This document shows positions 21,907 to 25,732 of a stretch of 25,732 nt of DNA, piece by piece. Source of the stretch: Betaproteobacteria bacterium (GTDB lineage Bacteria > Pseudomonadota > Gammaproteobacteria > Burkholderiales > SG8-41); assembly GCA_025356695.1 (NCBI GenBank), contig JANXSE010000085.1, forward strand, positions 1-25,732. Reading direction: 5' to 3'. Positions within the stretch are counted from its first letter, which is position 1. Every line of letters begins with the position of its first letter. Under the pieces are notes generated by a model, which saw only the letters and a list, made by a program, of their open reading frames with translations, searched no databases and was not told where the DNA came from. The position numbers and the translations under genes were made by a program.

Positions 21907-22406
21907 GATGTGCCGATCTCGTTGAGTTTCGTCTGCAGGCTCATGCGGTCGAGTTTGTCCACCGACAGATTGGCGAACAAACCGATGCGCAGCGCCAGCT
22001 GACGATAAGTCTCGGCAAAGGCACGGCGCTTCTGTTCATCAGCGCCCTCGGTATTCGATGGATCAGGCACCCCCCAGTGCGCGGTCATCGGGTGGCCGGG
22101 CCACACCGGGCAGACTTCGTTTGCCGCGTTATCGCACACCGTAAACACAAAATCTATCGCCGGTGCGCCGGGCAGTGTGAATTCGTTCCAGTCCTTGCTA
22201 CGTATGCCATCGACCGGCAAGCCCGCTTTTTGAATCTGTTCCAGCGCGAAGGGATTGGGGCGACCGGAAGGATGACTGCCGGCGCTGTAGCCCTTGAACA
22301 GACCGCGGTTCACTGCGGGGTTGTTCATGATCGCTTCGGCCAGCAGGCTACGCGCGGAGTTGTGCGTGCAGAGAAATAAAACGTTGTATTGCCTCGCCTG
22401 AACCAT
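21903..22406 (-). CDS. arsC: Arsenate reductase, low-molecular-weight phosphatase fold
   Basis: A 167-residue ArsC. The active-site P-loop CTHNSARS (C-x5-R, Cys13 to Arg19) starts the protein. TVCDNAANEVCPVWPG supplies two further cysteines like the relay pair of thioredoxin-coupled ArsC, although they are one residue further apart than in the S. aureus enzyme. HWGVPDPSNTEG contains the general-acid Asp-Pro loop. It reduces arsenate to arsenite for ACR3 export. AAGGA about 10 bases upstream and AAGG directly before the ATG can serve initiation. It lies 16 bases after arsR. Arsenate enters through phosphate transporters, so an ars operon beside phosphate-stress genes makes physiological sense. 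Confidence 0.95.
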   Translation of the reverse strand: MVQARQYNVLFLCTHNSARSLLAEAIMNNPAVNRGLFKGYSAGSHPSGRPNPFALEQIQKAGLPVDGIRSKDWNEFTLPGAPAIDFVFTVCDNAANEVCPVWPGHPMTAHWGVPDPSNTEGADEQKRRAFAETYRQLALRIGLFANLSVDKLDRMSLQTKLNEIGTS

Positions 22407-22422
22407 CCTTCAGTTTTCCTTC

Positions 22423-22774
22423 TTAGACTTTTGCCTTGACCGCGCACTTCGGTGGCAAACACACCGTGACCGGCGTGCAGGGATTGCCGCCGCAACAATT
22501 CGATGTCAAAAACGCCACCAGTTCGTTCATGCGGTCGAAGCACGTCGAATAGATGACGAAGCGCCCTTCACTACGCGATTCGAGCAGGCCGGCTGCGCTC
22601 AATTCCTTGAGGTGAAAAGTCAGCGTCGCCGGCAGGATGTCGAGCGCTTCGGCGATCTTCCCAGCCGTCATGCCGTTCGGCCCCTTCTCGACCAGCAGGC
22701 GGAATACCGCCAGACGGGTTTCCTGCGCCAGCGCGCCGAGCGCCGAGCGCCTTCACTGCTTCGGTTGATTTCAT
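22423..22774 (-). pseudogene. arsR: arsR-type repressor gene frameshifted by a 7-bp tandem duplication
   Basis: From the ATG at 22774 the frame reads MKSTEAVKALGA and then diverges. Skipping 7 bases restores GALAQETRLAVFRLLVEKG, then MTAGKIAEALDILPATLTFHLKELSAAGLLES (winged helix-turn-helix) and a Cys-rich end (NCCGGNPC, PPKCAV) typical of arsenic-sensing repressors. The restored protein would be about 114 residues, the normal size. The cause is GCCGAGC repeated twice at 22735-22748. As written, only an 82-residue product from the internal ATG at 22671 is possible; it lacks the first helices needed for dimerisation. This is either a real inactivation that would derepress arsC-acr3, a reversible slippage state, or a sequencing error. 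Confidence 0.88.
22735..22748. repeat. 7-bp tandem duplication disrupting arsR
   Basis: Two adjacent copies of GCCGAGC (22735-22741 and 22742-22748). Removal of one copy restores the arsR reading frame. Confidence 0.92.
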
Positions 22775-22799
22775 ATTTCGAATAATATCAAAATAACGT
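22773..22799 (-). promoter_or_regulatory. AT-rich ars promoter/operator, possibly leaderless
   Basis: An AT-rich patch in a GC-rich region directly before the arsR ATG. On the minus strand TATTAT (22787-22782) is a good -10, and about 7 bases on is the ATG itself, with no Shine-Dalgarno between, so the transcript may be leaderless. TATT-TCG-AATA within it is a short dyad that could be the ArsR site. Confidence 0.45.
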
Positions 22800-22839
22800 T
22801 GCGGTTTCGTTACAACATGAATCGCCATTGAATCCGGCG

Positions 22840-24228
22840 TCAGCCGGCGACTTGGGAAGCGGCCGTGCGCTGTAACAGCTTCAGCAGGGCGTCGGCCTTG
22901 TCGAAGGTTTCCTGGTATTCCTCGTCGAGCTGCGAATCGGCGACGATGCCGCCGCCGGCCCAGAAACGCACGCTGCCGCCGGAACAGACCAGCGTGCGGA
23001 TGGCGATATTCAAATCCATGTTGCCGTCGCAGCCGAGGTAGCCGATGGCGCCGCAATACACACCGCGGCGCTGCGGTTCGAGCTCTTCGATGATCTGCAT
23101 CGCGCGCATTTTCGGCGCGCCGGTGATCGAGCCGCCGGGAAAACAGCCGCGCAGCAGATCGAGCGCATCGCGGCCGGCGCGCAGTTTGCCGGTGACCGTG
23201 CTGACGAGGTGGTGCACGGTGGCAAAGCTTTCCACTTCGAACAAGCGCGGCACCTTGACCGAACCGGTCTCGCAACTCTTCGACAAATCGTTGCGCAGCA
23301 AATCGACGATCATGACATTTTCGGCGCGGTCTTTGGCGCTCGCCTGCAATTCCGCAATGCGCTCGGCGTCCAGACGTGGATGACCGGCGCGCGGCCGCGT
23401 GCCCTTGATCGGCTTGGTTTCAACGACACCATCGCGCACCTGCAAAAATCTTTCCGGCGACGACGACAACACGCTGCCGTAGGGCGTGCGCAGATAGGCC
23501 GAGTACGGCGCCGGATTGACGATGCGCAGTGCCTGGTAGGCGCTCCACGGGTCGCCCACCGCCGGCGCGGAAAAGCGCTGCGCGAGATTGATCTGGTAAC
23601 AATCGCCGGCGTGAATGAAGTCGATAACGCGGCGGAAGCGCCGCGCGTACGAATCGCGCGTCAGGTTCGAGGCCAGCGGCCCGGTAATGCGGAAGGGCTG
23701 GCGGGCGCGCTCGGCGGGCGGCGCGTTGAATTGTGCGACGAGGCGGTCCCACTTCCAGTCGGTCTCGGGGTCACGCCCCTGCCCGACCAGCCAGCTGCGG
23801 CGCTCATGATGATCGACGACGACGGCCCAGTCGTAAATGCCGACCGCCATTTCCGGCATCTTCTCCTCGCTGCGCGCGTGCACCGGCAGTTTTTCAAAGC
23901 GGCGCGCCAGATCGTAGGAGAAATAACCGAGCGCACCGCCGCAGAACGGCAGCTCACAGCCCGCCGCGGGATCAATGGCGAGATGGCGGCGCAAGAGTTC
24001 GAAGGGATCTTCGCGTGACAGCGTGGCTTCCTCGCCGCGCACCTCGGTCAGATTGCCGCGCGTCACCAGCGTGATGTACGGTTCGGCGGCAATGATGTCG
24101 TAACGCGACTGCGTCAGGTCGTGTTTGCCGCTATCGAGAAACACCGCCCACGGCCGGTCCGCCACCGCCTCGAACAAGGCGGCGCTGTTTTCGCAATAAG
24201 GCAGCTCGCTGCGTAAAAGACCTGACAT
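22840..24228 (-). CDS. pabB: Aminodeoxychorismate synthase component I
   Basis: A 462-residue chorismate-utilising enzyme, E. coli PabB length. The N-terminal half has FLDSGKHDLTQSRYDIIAAEP, and FCGGALGYFSYDLARRFE. The catalytic half has AGDCYQINLAQRF, SSSPERFL, KPIKGTRPR with Lys275 in PabB's PIKGT motif, AENVMIVDLLRNDLS, FPGGSITGAPK and WAGGGIVADS. It makes 4-amino-4-deoxychorismate for folate, using ammonia from a glutaminase partner that is not in the window. The ATG at 24228 precedes the conserved start; a GTG at 24267 extends it without support. A 7-base inverted repeat (CGGTATT-TTGC-AATACCG, 24234-24251) lies just upstream of the start. It is transcribed toward arsR, 65 bases away, and looks unrelated to it. 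Confidence 0.95.
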   Translation of the reverse strand: MSGLLRSELPYCENSAALFEAVADRPWAVFLDSGKHDLTQSRYDIIAAEPYITLVTRGNLTEVRGEEATLSREDPFELLRRHLAIDPAAGCELPFCGGALGYFSYDLARRFEKLPVHARSEEKMPEMAVGIYDWAVVVDHHERRSWLVGQGRDPETDWKWDRLVAQFNAPPAERARQPFRITGPLASNLTRDSYARRFRRVIDFIHAGDCYQINLAQRFSAPAVGDPWSAYQALRIVNPAPYSAYLRTPYGSVLSSSPERFLQVRDGVVETKPIKGTRPRAGHPRLDAERIAELQASAKDRAENVMIVDLLRNDLSKSCETGSVKVPRLFEVESFATVHHLVSTVTGKLRAGRDALDLLRGCFPGGSITGAPKMRAMQIIEELEPQRRGVYCGAIGYLGCDGNMDLNIAIRTLVCSGGSVRFWAGGGIVADSQLDEEYQETFDKADALLKLLQRTAASQVAG

Positions 24229-24233
24229 AGGAC

Positions 24234-24251
24234 CGGTATTTTGCAATACCG
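24234..24251. repeat. Inverted repeat upstream of pabB
   Basis: Perfect 7-base arms CGGTATT and AATACCG around TTGC, ending 6 bases before the pabB ATG. It could be an operator or an RNA hairpin in the leader; nothing further distinguishes these. Confidence 0.6.
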
Positions 24252-24300
24252 CGCCTCGATACGCCACACGCCGTCACACAATTGGAACAATTGCAGCGCA

Positions 24301-24320
24301 AGATGACGTTTTTGTCATCT
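24301..24320. repeat. Inverted repeat upstream of the exported phosphoesterase-like gene
   Basis: Perfect 7-base arms AGATGAC and GTCATCT around GTTTTT, ending 10 bases before the ATG. A very weak Pho-like pair, CCGTCAC-ACAA-TTGGAAC (24271-24288), with CAAGAT 10 bases on, lies just upstream. The hairpin covers the place where a ribosome-binding site should be, and none is otherwise visible. Confidence 0.5.
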
Positions 24321-24330
24321 GGGCCGATTT

Positions 24331-25329
24331 ATGCATGCCACTTTGCTTTCGCCACTGCTTTCCCTGATATCCGCCGGCGCGCTTGCTGCGACGCTGACCG
24401 CCACGCCGGCCCTCGCCGAACGCTACACCTTCATGACGCTGGGCGACACGCCTTACACGCTGCCGCGTGACGACTCGGCATTCCAGCGCCTGATCGCGCG
24501 CACCAACCGGTTAAAGCCGGCGTTTACCGTGCATCTCGGCGACATCAAAAGCGGTACCAGTCATTGCACTGACGAGGTCTTCAAACGCGCACTCGAACTC
24601 TTCGCCAGCTTCGAGCAACCGCTGGTTTATACACCGGGCGACAACGAATGGACCGATTGCCACCGCGCCAACAACGGCGGTTTCGATCCGCTCGAACGCC
24701 TCGCCACGCTGCGGCGGCTGATGTATACGGCGCCAGGCAGTCTCGGCCGCAGCAGGATGCCCCTGCTGCATCAGTCAACCGATGCGAAATACGCGAAGTT
24801 TGTCGAAAATGCACGCTGGGAAAAAGCCGGCGTGGTGTTTGCAAGCGTGCACATCATCGGCAGCAACAACAACCTGCAGCGCGACCAGGCGACGGTCAAC
24901 GAATACATCGAGCGCAACGCCGCCAATCTGGCATGGATCAACGCGGCCTACGCGCGTGCCCGGGAAATCAACGCCAAAGGCATCGTCTTCTTTTTCCAGG
25001 CCGATCTGATGTACGAACGCGAAGCGGAACCGGACACACGCTCGGGTTTCAACGACACGCTCGATTTGTTCAAACGTCAGTCGATCGCCTTCGGCAAACC
25101 GGTACTGCTGGTCGGCGGCGACCGCCACCGCCTGATCATCGACCAGCCGCTGTTCGGCCCCGGCCGCCAGCGCATCATGAATGTGACGCGCATCATGGTG
25201 CACGGCGACACCGAGGTGCACGGCACGCTGGTGCATATCGACACCGACAATCCGGATCTGTTCAGCTATCAACCGGTCTACATTCCGGAGAACGTGCCGG
25301 CGTGGAAACCAGCGGCACCGTCGAAGTAG
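24331..25329 (+). CDS. Exported calcineurin-like metallophosphoesterase
   Basis: A 332-residue protein with a Sec signal peptide (hydrophobic 5-25, ALA cleavage at 27-29, mature start near Glu30). Metallophosphoesterase-like motifs follow in order but in divergent form: MTLGDTPYT where DxH is usual, HLGDIKSG, TPGDNEWTDC where GNHD/E is usual, ASVHIIGSNN, and VGGDRHRLIID where GHxH is usual. Metal ligands are thus partly replaced by Asp/Asn variants, so hydrolase activity is plausible but unproven. It should act in the periplasm. It converges on the alcohol dehydrogenase gene with 2 bases between stops. A role in phosphate scavenging is only suggested by the neighbourhood. Confidence 0.82.
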   Translation: MHATLLSPLLSLISAGALAATLTATPALAERYTFMTLGDTPYTLPRDDSAFQRLIARTNRLKPAFTVHLGDIKSGTSHCTDEVFKRALELFASFEQPLVYTPGDNEWTDCHRANNGGFDPLERLATLRRLMYTAPGSLGRSRMPLLHQSTDAKYAKFVENARWEKAGVVFASVHIIGSNNNLQRDQATVNEYIERNAANLAWINAAYARAREINAKGIVFFFQADLMYEREAEPDTRSGFNDTLDLFKRQSIAFGKPVLLVGGDRHRLIIDQPLFGPGRQRIMNVTRIMVHGDTEVHGTLVHIDTDNPDLFSYQPVYIPENVPAWKPAAPSK

Positions 25330-25331
25330 AC

Positions 25332-25732
<401 letters not shown>

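Noticed and set aside
22571..23275. 234-codon minus-strand frame spanning pabB and arsR
   Set aside because: It is a shifted frame of pabB that happens to run into the true start of arsR; it helped reveal the arsR frameshift but is not a gene.

Overview
The window is a GC-rich, densely coded bacterial chromosome segment. Gene families and the mix of class II diacylglycerol kinase, PhoX, PPK1, ACR3/ArsC and class III alcohol dehydrogenase suggest a proteobacterium, most likely betaproteobacterial. That placement is inferred from family resemblance only. No rRNA, tRNA, CRISPR array, insertion sequence or phage gene was found, and with the chosen start codons no gene-free gap exceeds 300 bases.

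Layout: (a) 1-1780, minus strand: a truncated NDP-forming acyl-CoA ligase and a D-2-hydroxyacid dehydrogenase, overlapping by ATGA. (b) 1983-16985: a phosphate-stress and lipid block. It holds dgkA, a GT4 glycosyltransferase with a PlcP-type metallophosphoesterase, ppk, an EAL/GGDEF protein, ppx, an OlsB-like acyltransferase, phoX, an internally deleted dehydrogenase-like mini-gene, two further GT4 glycosyltransferases and a small membrane protein. (c) 17037-20037: a membrane-anchored class III aminotransferase divergent from psd, then a stand-alone cyclic-nucleotide-binding-domain protein. (d) 20038-22774: a nitroreductase with an FNR/ANR-type promoter, facing an ars operon (acr3, arsC and an arsR broken by a 7-bp tandem duplication). 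(e) 22840-25732: pabB, an exported phosphoesterase-like protein and the 3' end of a class III alcohol dehydrogenase.

The unifying signal is a recurring promoter layout. Two 7-base half-sites resembling the PhoB site (CTGTCAY) are separated by 4 bases, then exactly 10 bases later comes a -10-like hexamer, usually TAnnnT. I read it before dgkA, the glycosyltransferase-plcP operon, ppk, the EAL/GGDEF gene, olsB, phoX and the cNMP gene, and more weakly before the other two glycosyltransferases and the aminotransferase. The genes fit one programme: PlcP releases diacylglycerol and a phospho-headgroup from phospholipid; GT4 enzymes glycosylate the diacylglycerol; DgkA can return it to phosphatidate; OlsB starts ornithine lipid synthesis; PhoX scavenges phosphate outside the cytoplasm; Ppk and Ppx manage polyphosphate. 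I interpret this as a Pho-regulated membrane-lipid remodelling island with several uncharacterised passengers (aminotransferase, cNMP protein, EAL/GGDEF protein, Mpo1-like membrane protein, mini-dehydrogenase). The phoB/phoR, pst, olsA and btaA/B genes are not in this window.
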